This document shows positions 14,801 through 24,600 of a stretch of 64,000 nt of DNA, piece after piece. Positions within the stretch are counted from its first letter, which is position 1. The number at the start of each line of letters is the position of its first letter. The notes beneath the pieces are model-generated. The model was not told the origin of the DNA. It did no database searches and saw only the letters and a list, made by a program, of their open reading frames with translations. Origin of the DNA: Leeuwenhoekiella sp. MAR_2009_132 (lineage in GTDB: Bacteria > Bacteroidota > Bacteroidia > Flavobacteriales > Flavobacteriaceae); NCBI RefSeq assembly GCF_000687915.1, contig NZ_JHZY01000004.1, forward strand, positions 1,312,001-1,376,000, in the 5' to 3' direction. Both the position numbers and the translations under genes were made by a program.

Positions 14801-17485
14801 ATACTTGATAAAGAATCTGGTCACGCAACAGGGCTCATTACTTATTTCTACCGCAATTGGAGCAATGCGCCTGCCGGTGATTCTGACAGTGCAAAAATGC
14901 TGGTTTTTACGTCAGACAAAGAAAATTATCAGGTGGGTGATGAGGCGATTATTAAATTTCCGTCAGATGCAAATAGTAACGCTCTGGTAAGTATTGAAAA
15001 TGGCACACAGGTATTGAGTAAAAATTGGGTAGAAACTCGTGAAGGAGAAACTTCAGTAAAAATCCCTATTACTCAGGATATGGCTCCTAATGTTTATGTA
15101 AACATTACTCTTTTACAAAAACATGCACAAACACTTAATGACAGGCCCATTAGACTTTATGGTGTGATTCCGCTTCTGGTAGAAAACCCGGCAACCCTTT
15201 TAAAACCGCAACTTAAAATGCCTAAGGTTCTCAAACCTGAACAGGATTTTACAATTAAAGTCAGTGAAGCCTCTAATAAAAAAATGACCTATACACTGGC
15301 TGTGGTAGATGAAGGACTCTTAGACCTTACCGGTTTTGCTACTCCTAAAATACATGAGGCTTTTTATGCACGCCAGGCGCTGGGTGTAAAGACCTTTGAT
15401 ATTTACGATTATGTTATAGGTGCATACTCGGGCAGTGTCGATAACATTTACGCTATAGGTGGTGGTGACGCAGCAGCAGGAGCTAAAAATAAAAAAGCAG
15501 ATCGCTTTAAGCCTGTGGTGCAATTTTTAGGGCCGTTTAATCTTGAGGCAGGAGCAACCGCTACTCATAAACTCCATATGCCTAATTATGTAGGAGCCGT
15601 ACGCACCATGCTAATTGCAGGTAATAATACAACCGGAGCTTATGGTAAAGTAGAAAAATCTACACCTGTTAGTAAGCCGTTAATGGTACTGGCATCGCTA
15701 CCGCGCAAATTATCGCCGGGAGAAACACTCACCCTGCCCGTTACTGTTTTTGCTATGGAAAACAAAGTAAAGCAGGCTAGCATAACTGTGAAAACAAGTA
15801 ATGCTCATAAAGCGATAAACGGCACTTCTAAAACCATTCAGTTTAAAGAGCCGGGAGAACAAATTGTTAATTTTGAATTTGAAGTATTTCCGTCAGACCG
15901 GGTAGAAAAGTTTGAGATTTCGGTTACAGGTGCAGGAGAAAAAGCTTCATACGTTGTCGAAATAGATGTTGAAAATCCCAATCCGTTAACACAAAAAGCA
16001 ACCTATTACACTTTAGAGCCTAATGCCGAAACTGAAATTTCTTTTGAAACCTTCGGTGTTCCCTCAAGCAATACAGCAACTGTAGAACTTTCTACTTTAC
16101 CTCAAATAGATTTTACAAAACGCCTGCAGTATTTGATTAGCTACCCATATGGTTGTGCAGAACAGACCACATCAAGTGGGTTTCCGCAGATTTATTTATC
16201 AAGCATTTTTGATTTAAATGCAGATCAGGAGCAAGACACGCAAAAGAATATCAAAGCTACCATAAGCCGTCTGGGCATGCTTCAAAACACATCTGGAGGT
16301 GTAAGCTATTGGCCGGGTGAGCGCGACTCTGACGCGTGGGCTACATCCTATGCCGGTCATTTTATACTTGAGGCTCAAAAACAAGGATTTGCTCCTCCTA
16401 TCACCTTTTTATCAAACTGGTTGACTTATCAACAAAATGCCGCCCGACAATGGCGTAACGGCGCAACATCTTACAACAACAGTCTTACACAGGCGTATCG
16501 ACTGTACACATTGGCTCTTGCAGGACAGCCAGAGCTGGCCGCGATGAATCGTCTAAGGGAGTCTGGCACGTTGACAAATGATTCGAGATGGAGGCTGGCA
16601 GCCGCCTATGCTCTTGCCGGTAAAAAACAAGTCGCACAGGATCTCGCTAAAAAAGCCAATTTAAATTTTGTAGAAAATGATGATTTGAGATTTACCTATG
16701 GTTCTGTTTTACGCAATAAAGCAATGGCTTTAGAAACTATGGTACTGTTAGCTGATGCCAGACAGACAGATTTAGCAACTTCTATCGCAAAAGACCTTTC
16801 TACTTCTGGCTGGTACAGCACGCAAACAACCTCTTATGCATTATTGAGTTTGTCAAAAATGCTTTTGGCTAATGGTGGAAAATCTATTGATGCCACTTTG
16901 CAAACACAATTGAAACAAGCCTTAAAGAGTGAAAAAGGTTTTGTTAGAGCAGATTTAAAAATTACGGAAGGCAAAAACACGATAACTTTAAAGAACAACA
17001 AAGACAATCGGGTTTACGTAAGTATCATTCAACAAGGGCAACTTCCGTTAGGAAAAGAACTTGTAGAGCAACGTAATTTTAATGTCTCCACTCAGTTTTT
17101 AGATGGTCAAAATAAACCCATTGATGTTTCTCAGTTACGTCAGGGTACCGCTATAAAAGCACGTATTACAGTAACTAACACCTCTCTCAATTTAATAGAT
17201 AACGTGGCATTAACTCAGATTTTCCCGAGTGGATGGGAAATTGTGAATACGAGTTTTACAAGCCTTGGCGGTGGAGCAAGTGGCAATGCTCGCTACAAAG
17301 ACATACGAGACGACCGTGTAAATTTCTATTTTGAATTAAAAGCTAAAGCTTCAAAAACTTTTGAAATTGATCTTAATGCATCGTACTTAGGAACGTATTA
17401 TTTACCAGGAACGCAGGTTGAAGCAATGTATGACCACAATTATTTTGCAAGAACAAAAGGAAAATGGATTTTAGTTAATCAATAA
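11885..17485 (+). CDS. Bacterial alpha-2-macroglobulin family lipoprotein
   Basis: A 1866-residue exported lipoprotein (signal ending V-S-S-C23). The order of domains matches bacterial alpha-2-macroglobulins: N-terminal MG1/Ig-like parts, an MG2-like region near 620-730 (GFIYTERGVHRPGDSIHL), the A2M core near 1180-1270, and the thioester motif CAEQ at 1424-1427, preceded by YPYG. The reactive Cys-Gln thioester traps attacking proteases covalently, protecting the periplasm when the envelope is damaged. The alpha-helical toroid follows, with typical GGVSYWPG. It is followed 7 bp later by the PBP1C gene, the classic partner thought to repair peptidoglycan. An acidic insert around 455-520 is unusual. 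Intact, with the thioester present. Confidence 0.95.
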   Translation: MRLLKKFYSHLIILLIFALVSSCNPKAKETDNIFRFKEYISYNTFGNVSITKPIQIELAKQTTQFELSQQIPSEYLIINPKTEGTLYIENGTTLIFQPEKNLKPDTEYNVTLKLNRFYENVNPDFKSYTFSFKTITPNFKINLGNLQSYSKEWQYLTGSVETSDYISLENARKILQSHQEEKALHIDFPSENSEGTFFNFTIDSISRKVENSQIRISWDGKAIQSSTQGQSTLNIPGQSNFTIVDVVSALSPETSVSVNFSDPLQMDQNFDGLVQIDSLTNLRYEVQGNVLNIYPRQTLSGTLNLTLNRGIKNSSGDILKSNYTQEISFEQLKPQVRLISKGSILPASMKTPIYFEAVNLSAVDVRVVKVYQSNMLQYLQSNNLNSTESWDLKRVGRRVAKKTIPLINNSIGATGLWKAYAVDLSELFKADPGALYRVEFSFNQEYSLYPCAATEKSSKTSKTKEDIYFEEAYEAYYHSGPEDDEEQLEERFWDNELYSWRDRVYNWEEEDNPCHPAYYNEERFATTNVIGSDLGLIVKEGQNGTYDFITANLLSAKPEIGVEIKLYNYQQQLIKTIKTDLDGLATFKSNKSVAFAVAQHRNNYAYAKLDDGNALSLSNFDISGATLQKGLQGFIYTERGVHRPGDSIHLSFVLNDLANPLPKEHPVKLEVTDARGKLVQRSVLSSTLTNKGVDGGSTNGFYYFPIPTKATDPTGNWNATIIVGGVHFNKTLRVATVKPNRLKIKLDFKKQMLTTTAPLEGSATATWLHGSPARNLKIDMTATLRSVNASFKNFKNYEFTDPVRSFEEVELPVLDQQSLSNEGTINFSKKISLSDKAPGMLQATFLTKVFEGGGDFSIDVFSKELAPYSHFVGLRAPQPHKYGSYFTDENIKFDMASVQADGKAAPNRKLRVQLFKMEWRWWFSRGSDNLSRYENSSVYTPIQDFEVTTDASGKTQATINIPEEEGGRYLLRILDKESGHATGLITYFYRNWSNAPAGDSDSAKMLVFTSDKENYQVGDEAIIKFPSDANSNALVSIENGTQVLSKNWVETREGETSVKIPITQDMAPNVYVNITLLQKHAQTLNDRPIRLYGVIPLLVENPATLLKPQLKMPKVLKPEQDFTIKVSEASNKKMTYTLAVVDEGLLDLTGFATPKIHEAFYARQALGVKTFDIYDYVIGAYSGSVDNIYAIGGGDAAAGAKNKKADRFKPVVQFLGPFNLEAGATATHKLHMPNYVGAVRTMLIAGNNTTGAYGKVEKSTPVSKPLMVLASLPRKLSPGETLTLPVTVFAMENKVKQASITVKTSNAHKAINGTSKTIQFKEPGEQIVNFEFEVFPSDRVEKFEISVTGAGEKASYVVEIDVENPNPLTQKATYYTLEPNAETEISFETFGVPSSNTATVELSTLPQIDFTKRLQYLISYPYGCAEQTTSSGFPQIYLSSIFDLNADQEQDTQKNIKATISRLGMLQNTSGGVSYWPGERDSDAWATSYAGHFILEAQKQGFAPPITFLSNWLTYQQNAARQWRNGATSYNNSLTQAYRLYTLALAGQPELAAMNRLRESGTLTNDSRWRLAAAYALAGKKQVAQDLAKKANLNFVENDDLRFTYGSVLRNKAMALETMVLLADARQTDLATSIAKDLSTSGWYSTQTTSYALLSLSKMLLANGGKSIDATLQTQLKQALKSEKGFVRADLKITEGKNTITLKNNKDNRVYVSIIQQGQLPLGKELVEQRNFNVSTQFLDGQNKPIDVSQLRQGTAIKARITVTNTSLNLIDNVALTQIFPSGWEIVNTSFTSLGGGASGNARYKDIRDDRVNFYFELKAKASKTFEIDLNASYLGTYYLPGTQVEAMYDHNYFARTKGKWILVNQ

Positions 17486-17492
17486 AATTATT

Positions 17493-19865
17493 GTGAATAA
17501 CGCAGTATTAACTACTTCTTTAATCTTCTTAAAAAGGCACCGAATATCTATTGGTGCCTTTTTAATTATTTTGCTTGTATGGCTATTTTGCTTACCAAAA
17601 CCTTTATTTAAAGATCCTACAGCAACCGTAGTAACCAGTAAAGAAGGGCTGCTACTAGGTGCTCGTATTGCAGATGACGGGCAATGGCGGTTTCCTGCAA
17701 ATGATAGTGTTCCTCACAGATTTGAAGTGGCTCTTCTCGAGTTTGAAGATGCTTATTTTTATAAACATCCCGGTTTTAACCCCATAGCGATGAGCAAAGC
17801 CTTGTGGGCAAATCTTACAACAAAAAAACAACGCGGCGGAAGCACCCTAACCCAACAGGTAATTCGGCTTTCACGTAAAAATCCCGGGCGTACATATTAT
17901 GAAAAACTCATTGAACTTGCAATGGCCACGAGACTTGAAGCCGGTTATCGTAAATCTGAAATTTTAAAATTATATGCCTCAAACGCACCTTTTGGAGGAA
18001 ATGTAGTAGGATTAGAAAGTGCGAGCTGGCGGTATTTTGGTATTCCTGCGAGTGAGTTGAGTTGGGGTCAGGCAGCGGCGCTTGCTGTTTTACCTAATAA
18101 TCCTGCATTGGTTTTTCCGGGGAAAAACGAACGCATATTTAAAGCTAAACGCAATCGCCTTTTAAAAAAACTATATACCGAAAAACACATTGATTCAACA
18201 ACTTATGAATTGGCCCTATCTGAACAACTACCCGGCAAACCTCAGGAACTTCCTGACGCTGCTTCTCATTTTACAGAACGTGTAGCACGCGAGAAATCTG
18301 GAGAATTTATTAAGAGTACGCTGCGATTTAATTTACAATCCCGCTTAAATCAAATCGCAGCAGAAGCCCATTACAAATTAGATCAAAATAACATACACAA
18401 TCTGGCAATTCTGGTTCTCGATGTAAATACGCGCGAGGTTTTAGGCTATATAGGCAATGCTTCAACAACTGCAGAACATGCGAACTATGTTGATATTATT
18501 ACCAGCAACCGCAGTACAGGCAGCACCTTAAAACCATTTCTTTTTGCTTCGTTATTGAGCGCAGGAGAGCTACTTCCTAATACCTTAGTTGCTGATGTAC
18601 CCACAAGTATTAATGGCTATAATCCACAGAATTTTGATCGTAATTTTCAGGGAGCAGTACCGGCTTCAGAAGCTTTAGCACGCTCTTTAAATGTTCCTGC
18701 AGTAAATTTGTTGCGGGAATATGGCTTAAAACGTTTTTACAATGTTCTTCAGAAACTCAATTTTAAAACCGTTACAAAACCTGCAGACTACTATGGCCTA
18801 TCGCTCATACTAGGGGGTGCAGAAAGTAATCTTTGGCAACTCACAAATGCCTATGCAGGTATGGCTGCAACGCTTAACTATTTTAACACCCACTCCAGTG
18901 AATACCGTGATGGCTTATTTAATGATCCGGTTTATATCTGTAACGATAAAAACCCAGAAATAGAAACCAACACACAACCGGAATTTGTTGATGCCGGTGC
19001 TATCTATCAAACACTAGAAACCTTACGCGAAGTAAACCGCCCCACAGGTTCTGAAAACTGGGAGTTTTTTAATGAAGCACAGCCCATTGCCTGGAAAACT
19101 GGCACCAGCTATGGTTTTAAAGATGCGTGGGCTGTAGGAGTAACAGGTAGTTTTGCCATAGGCGTCTGGGCAGGTAATGCAGATGGCGAAGGCAGACCCG
19201 GAATTACAGGAATACAGGCAGCCGCACCCATCCTTTTTGATGTATTATCTATTTTACCCGCTTCTCCCTGGTTTCAAAAACCCTTTGATGAACTGGTAGA
19301 AGCAGAACTGTGTACGCAAAGCGGAAATCTCGCTGGGCTGTATTGCCCCGAAACAAAACTCCAATGGATTCCTAAAAAAGGCACACGTACCGAAGCCTGC
19401 ACATTTCACACACAAATTTTTTTGAATAAAGAAGGTGATCATAGAGTAAATGCAGATTGTTACCCCTTAGGTGAAATGATCTCGCAATCGTGGTTTAGCC
19501 TTCCGCCGGTTTGGGAATATTATTATGCTCCTCTACATCCCGAATATAAACCACTTCCAGATTTTGAGTTGGGGTGCTTCCGCGAAAGCGAAAAAATTAT
19601 GGAGTTTATTTATCCCAAACGAGGAGAAACCATTCTTATTCCTAAAGATTTTAATGATCAGCAACAAGAGGTAATTTTTAAACTTGCACACCGTAACCCA
19701 GACACAATTGTTTATTGGTATTTAGACAATACATTCATTAACAGCACCGAAACCTTTCACGAACTATCATTAGCGCTTTCTCCCGGAAGCTACATACTTT
19801 CAGCAACAGATTCTGCTGGAAACACAATCAAACAGCGCATACAGATCAAATTTGCTTCCTCTTAA
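17493..19865 (+). CDS. pbpC: Penicillin-binding protein 1C
   Basis: A 790-residue bifunctional class A penicillin-binding protein. A GTG start at 17493 is used; a membrane anchor follows (about 18-38, IGAFLIILLVWLFCLP). The glycosyltransferase-51 domain shows EDAYFYKHPG and RGGSTLTQQ. The transpeptidase domain has the catalytic Ser344-x-x-Lys347 (STLKPF), an SLN triad, and KTGTS at 535-539. The last ~90 residues form the BiPBP_C domain found only in PBP1C. It polymerises glycan chains and in other bacteria has weak penicillin-binding activity. Together with the alpha-2-macroglobulin 7 bp upstream it forms the conserved A2M-PBP1C operon. Confidence 0.95.
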   Translation: MNNAVLTTSLIFLKRHRISIGAFLIILLVWLFCLPKPLFKDPTATVVTSKEGLLLGARIADDGQWRFPANDSVPHRFEVALLEFEDAYFYKHPGFNPIAMSKALWANLTTKKQRGGSTLTQQVIRLSRKNPGRTYYEKLIELAMATRLEAGYRKSEILKLYASNAPFGGNVVGLESASWRYFGIPASELSWGQAAALAVLPNNPALVFPGKNERIFKAKRNRLLKKLYTEKHIDSTTYELALSEQLPGKPQELPDAASHFTERVAREKSGEFIKSTLRFNLQSRLNQIAAEAHYKLDQNNIHNLAILVLDVNTREVLGYIGNASTTAEHANYVDIITSNRSTGSTLKPFLFASLLSAGELLPNTLVADVPTSINGYNPQNFDRNFQGAVPASEALARSLNVPAVNLLREYGLKRFYNVLQKLNFKTVTKPADYYGLSLILGGAESNLWQLTNAYAGMAATLNYFNTHSSEYRDGLFNDPVYICNDKNPEIETNTQPEFVDAGAIYQTLETLREVNRPTGSENWEFFNEAQPIAWKTGTSYGFKDAWAVGVTGSFAIGVWAGNADGEGRPGITGIQAAAPILFDVLSILPASPWFQKPFDELVEAELCTQSGNLAGLYCPETKLQWIPKKGTRTEACTFHTQIFLNKEGDHRVNADCYPLGEMISQSWFSLPPVWEYYYAPLHPEYKPLPDFELGCFRESEKIMEFIYPKRGETILIPKDFNDQQQEVIFKLAHRNPDTIVYWYLDNTFINSTETFHELSLALSPGSYILSATDSAGNTIKQRIQIKFASS

Positions 19866-19946
19866 CTGCAAATTAATTAGAGAATATAGAAGGTTATTTT
19901 TAATTACTACAACGATACCTTTCATTTAACAAACATTTAAGTTTGC

Positions 19947-19981
19947 TTAGTTCGGTGATTTACGAACTAACTATAATTTTG
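19947..19981 (+). promoter_or_regulatory. Palindromic operator and -7 box upstream of GbsR-family regulator
   Basis: TTAGTTCG (19947-19954) and its exact reverse complement CGAACTAA (19963-19970) form an inverted repeat with an 8-nt spacer. Four bases later lies TAATTTTG (19974-19981), a full -7 consensus, 18 bp before the regulator ATG. The palindrome covers the place where the -33 element should be, so a bound dimer would block transcription. This is the expected layout for an autorepressed MarR-type regulator controlling the downstream efflux operon. Confidence 0.7.
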
Positions 19982-19999
19982 CACTTCAGAATCTATATT

Positions 20000-20506
20000 A
20001 TGGATCAGGAAGAACTTAAAGAATCTAAAGAACGATTAATTGAAAGTTTAGGAGTGCACATTGAGCGAAAAGATCAATTACCTCCTTTAGCTGCCAGAAT
20101 CATTTCTACACTTGTGCTTACCGGTAAAAAAGGAGCCACTTTTGAGGAGCTGGTTGTGGGATTAAAAGCGAGTAAAAGCACTATTTCTACGCACCTCAAC
20201 AGTCTTCAGAATTCTAAAAATATTACGTATTACACGATTTGTGGAGACCGCAAAAAATATTTCATCATGAATCCCGATGGTTTAATTATCAATATGGATA
20301 AAATGATAGCTACCTGGGAGCAAGAAATGCAATTGCATATTCAAATTATGGAATACAAGCAAAAAACAAATCAAAGCAATGTTGTAAATGATGATCTGGA
20401 GTTTGATCTGGAATTTCATAATGATTTTCTCAATTATCTGAATCAAGCAACTACTTCTATAAAGAATATACGTCAAAAATTAGCATCAAAAACAAACCAA
20501 GATTAA
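20000..20506 (+). CDS. GbsR/MarR-family transcriptional regulator
   Basis: A 168-residue regulator, taking ATG 20000 (MDQEELKE) as start; an upstream in-frame ATG at 19943 would place the promoter and operator inside the gene, so I reject it. The winged helix-turn-helix is at about 30-95, with the recognition region GLKASKSTISTHLNSLQ and the wing around TICGDRKKYF. The C-terminal half is helical and probably forms the dimer interface. GbsR-type proteins in Bacteroidota usually sit upstream of RND efflux genes, as here, where the adaptor starts 10 bp after the stop. It probably represses the whole four-gene operon from the palindrome at 19947-19970; the inducer is unknown. Confidence 0.9.
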   Translation: MDQEELKESKERLIESLGVHIERKDQLPPLAARIISTLVLTGKKGATFEELVVGLKASKSTISTHLNSLQNSKNITYYTICGDRKKYFIMNPDGLIINMDKMIATWEQEMQLHIQIMEYKQKTNQSNVVNDDLEFDLEFHNDFLNYLNQATTSIKNIRQKLASKTNQD

Positions 20507-20516
20507 ATCTGTAACA

Positions 20517-21653
20517 ATGAGAAAGAGAGTTTTAATTAATTATATCCCTGTACTATTGGGTATTCTGTTAACCGCAGCATCTTGCGGAGACAGCAATGCA
20601 GAGCAACCTGCACAAAATGCAGCCAAGGCACCCAGCTTACCGGTTGTCACTTTACCCACTCAAACAGTTACCGGTTTTACCTCATACCCTACCCGTATTG
20701 AAGGTATTGTAAATGCAGAGGTATACGCAAAAATTTCAGGTTACATAACAAGTGTTGCAGTTGATGAAGGTCAAAAAGTAAAAAAAGGTCAGACACTTTT
20801 TAGATTAGAGACTCAATCTCTTAATCAAGATGCCGCTGCTGCAAAAGCAAATGTAAATGCAGCTCAGGTTGAGGTAGATAAATTAAAACCACTTGTTGAA
20901 AAAAACATAATAAGCAATGTGCAATTAGAAACTGCAAAGGCTCAATTGCAACAAGCTAAAAGCGGTTACAATGGTATTGCTGCTAATATAGACTATGGTA
21001 ATATAAAAAGCCCTGTAGATGGTTTTGTGGGTTCTATTAACCTTAGAACTGGTTCTTTAGTAAGTCCTTCTAGTCAAGAACCCTTAACTACGGTATCTGA
21101 CATTAGTAAAGTTTATGCTTACTTCTCTATGAATGAAAAAGAGTATATCGATTTTATTCAAAATGCTGATGGTATATCTATTGATGAAAAGATTAAAAAT
21201 TTGCCTCCTGTTAAATTGATATTGGCAAATGGCGCTGAATATGATGTGGAAGGTAAAATAGAGACTATAAATTCTCAAATAAATAAAAACACAGGAACCA
21301 TCTCTTTTAGAGCTGTATTTGATAACCCATCGCGAATTTTAACTAACGGAAACAGCGGTAAAATAAGAATACCTAAAACATACACAGATGTAGTCGTGGT
21401 TCCTAAAGAAGCAACTTTTGAACAACAAGGAAGTGTTTACGTTTATAAGCTTGATGCTAATAATCTGGCAACCTCTTCAAAAATTGAAATTACTGGAGAT
21501 GTTGACAACCTATATGTAGTATCCTCAGGTGTTCAAAAAGGAGATCGTATTGTAGCCAAAGGTACAAATACCCTGCGCGGTCAAACAACGATTCAGCCCC
21601 AGGAAACCCCGTTTGACAGTATCGCCAAACCTGTAAACAAAGTATTTAGATAA
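20517..21653 (+). CDS. RND efflux periplasmic adaptor subunit (lipoprotein)
   Basis: A 378-residue membrane-fusion protein of the AcrA/MexA type. Signal ending A-A-S-C23 anchors it as a lipoprotein. The biotinyl-lipoyl-like half GYITSVAVDEGQKVKKGQTLFRL is at about 76-98, followed by a fairly short alpha-hairpin and then the second lipoyl half around IDYGNIKSPVDGFVG. Beta-barrel and membrane-proximal domains complete it. It links the inner-membrane RND pump to the outer-membrane channel. It is the second gene of the regulator-adaptor-pump-channel operon, 25 bp before the pump gene. Substrates are likely hydrophobic drugs or detergents, by family only. Confidence 0.95.
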   Translation: MRKRVLINYIPVLLGILLTAASCGDSNAEQPAQNAAKAPSLPVVTLPTQTVTGFTSYPTRIEGIVNAEVYAKISGYITSVAVDEGQKVKKGQTLFRLETQSLNQDAAAAKANVNAAQVEVDKLKPLVEKNIISNVQLETAKAQLQQAKSGYNGIAANIDYGNIKSPVDGFVGSINLRTGSLVSPSSQEPLTTVSDISKVYAYFSMNEKEYIDFIQNADGISIDEKIKNLPPVKLILANGAEYDVEGKIETINSQINKNTGTISFRAVFDNPSRILTNGNSGKIRIPKTYTDVVVVPKEATFEQQGSVYVYKLDANNLATSSKIEITGDVDNLYVVSSGVQKGDRIVAKGTNTLRGQTTIQPQETPFDSIAKPVNKVFR

Positions 21654-21678
21654 ATATAATCCCAGAACAAAATAAATT

Positions 21679-24600
21679 ATGTTACAAAAATTTATAGAAC
21701 GTCCAGTTCTCTCTACGGTAATATCAATTATTATTGTAATTCTAGGGGTTTTAGGTCTTTCATCTCTTCCTATTACGCAGTATCCAGATATTGCCCCACC
21801 TACAATCCAGGTGAGCGCTACCTATCCCGGAGCTAATGCAGAGACTATTCTAGAAAGTGTAATAATACCCATTGAAGAACAAATAAACGGTGTTGAGGGG
21901 ATGACCTACATAACCTCAACAGCGACTAATAATGGTACCGCCGCAATCACTGTTTTCTTTGATCAGGATGTAGATCCAGATATCGCTGCAGTAAACGTGC
22001 AAAACAGGGTTTCTCAAGCAAACTCTTTATTACCACAAGCAGTTATTCAAACGGGTGTTACTACTCAAAAGCAACAGACCAGTGCCTTAATGTTCTTGTC
22101 TTTTTACAGCGAAAACAAAGATTATGATGACATTTATCTACAAAATTACCTAAAGATAAATGTCATTCCAGAAATACAACGTGTTAACGGGGTAGGTAAC
22201 GTTCAGGTTTTTGGGTCTAAAGATTACGCTATGCGTATCTGGCTTAATCCACAAAAACTAGCTGCTTATGACCTAATGCCTTCAGATGTAAGCGCCGCTC
22301 TTAAAGAGCAAAGTTTAGAAGCAGCTGCAGGTTCTTTAGGAGAAAATGATGGTGAGTCTTTTTCTTATGTAATCAAATACAGTGGGCGTTTTAAAACAGA
22401 AACACAATACAGTGATATTGTTATAAAGGCTTTAGGAAACGGCGAGTTTTTACGCTTAAAAGATATAGCTGAAATCGAATTGGGAGCACAATCTTATACC
22501 GGGGGCGCTGTTACTAATGGAAACCCTGCGGTTAACCTGGGTATTTTTCAGACTAAAGGATCTAATGCACAAGAAATAATAGAACAAATTCAAACTGAAT
22601 TAGAAACACTTCAAGGTGATTTCCCTGAAGGTATAAAAGTGGTTGTACCCTATAATACAAACACATTTTTATCTGCTTCAATAGAAAAAGTGATACACAC
22701 ACTCATTGAAGCCTTTGTTCTGGTGTTCATAGTTGTATTTATCTTCTTACAGGATTTTAGGTCTACCCTAATTCCTGCGATTGCAGTACCGGTTTCTATT
22801 ATTGGAACATTTTTCTTCCTGAGTTTGTTTGGGTACTCTATTAACCTATTAACGCTATTTGCTTTAGTTCTAGCGATAGGTATTGTGGTAGATGATGCCA
22901 TTGTGGTCGTTGAAGCCGTGCATGCCAAACTTGATGCAGGTGAAAATGACCCCAAGAAGGCGACTTCAGAAGCGATGCACGAGATCTCAGGTGCAATCAT
23001 CTCAATTACACTGGTAATGGCTGCGGTATTTATACCGGTTACCTTTGTTCAGGGACCTACGGGTGTATTTTACGAGCAGTTTGGTATAACTCTTATTGTC
23101 GCAATTGTGATATCTGCAATTAACGCATTAACGCTGAGTCCTGCATTGTGTGCCTTATTACTAAAGGGTCATGACGACAAACAAGGTGGTAAAAAGAAAA
23201 ATTTTGCACAGCGCTTTTTTGACGCATTTAACCGTGGCTTTAATGCAACCATAAAACGTTACGGTCGTTCGGTTCACTTTTTATACCGAAATAAATGGGT
23301 TACTATTTTAATCTTTGCGCTTGCAATTGGAGGTATCTTCTGGTCTTCATCAGTTGTAAAAACAGGATTTGTACCCGATGAAGATCGTGCCTTCTTATTT
23401 GTAAATACAGAATTACCTGCAGGTTCTTCTATAGACCGTACGCACGAAGTAAATGAGAAACTTTACAATATGATTAACGGTATGGAAGGCGTTGAAAGTA
23501 TGTCTTTTATTGAAGGCCGAAGTATTATTAACGGTGCGGGTAGCAACTATGGTCTTGGCTTTATCAAACTGGCAGACTGGTCAGAACGAGATAGTGACGA
23601 ACTTTCAATCGAAGCAATAACCGGAAAACTTTTTGGCATTGCCGCACAAATTCCGGAAGCACAGGTGATTTTCTTTGCACCACCATCTATTCCCGGTTTT
23701 GGTAACTCCGCTGGTGCCGAGGTAAACTTACTAGACCGCTCGGGAGGTAGTTTTGAAGAACTCGACGCGACCAATCAAGAATTTATAGGCAAGCTTAATC
23801 AGCGCCCCGAAATTCAATACGCGCAGTCCTCATTTAACACAAAATATCCTCAATACGAGTTAGAGATTAATGTGCCAGTAGCCAAAGAATTAGGAGTTCC
23901 TATTAGCAGTATATTCTCAACATTACAGGGTTATATAGGTGGTATTTTTGCGTCAGACTTTTCCCGTTTTGGTAAACAATATCGAGTTTACATACAATCT
24001 TTGCCAGAAGACCGGGCAGATCTTGCAGATCTTGATGGCCTTTATGTAAGAACAGATAGCGGCGAGATGACTCCTATCACACAATTTATAAACCTAAAGC
24101 GTGTTTATGGCCCACAGTCTGTAACTCGATTCAACCTGTTTAATTCGACTAAAATTACAGCGGCATCAAACCCTGGTTTTAGTTCTGGAGATGTGATTGC
24201 AGCGGTAGAAGAGGTTTCTAAAACGCTTCCATCTAATTATACAACAGCATATTCTGGTCTTACACGAGAAGAAGTAAATGCTGGTAACCAAACGACCACA
24301 ATATTTATTCTGTCTCTGGTTTTCGTATACTTCTTACTTGCGGCTCAATACGAAAGTTATATTATTCCGCTCGCGGTAATTCTTTCGCTACCCTTTGGAG
24401 TATTTGGGGCTTACATTACCACACAGTTTACAGGACTGCAGAACAACATATACTTTCAGATTGCACTAATAATGCTTCTGGGTCTTCTCGCCAAGAACGC
24501 AATTCTTATCGTGGAGTTTGCTATACAAAGGCGTAAAGCCGGTGAAAGTATTGTAGATGCTGCAGTACACGGCGCAGAATCTCGTTTACGACCCATTTTG

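Noticed and set aside
19943..19999. Upstream ATG (19943) as start of the GbsR-family regulator.
   Set aside because: The added residues would cover the promoter and the operator and are not conserved-looking.
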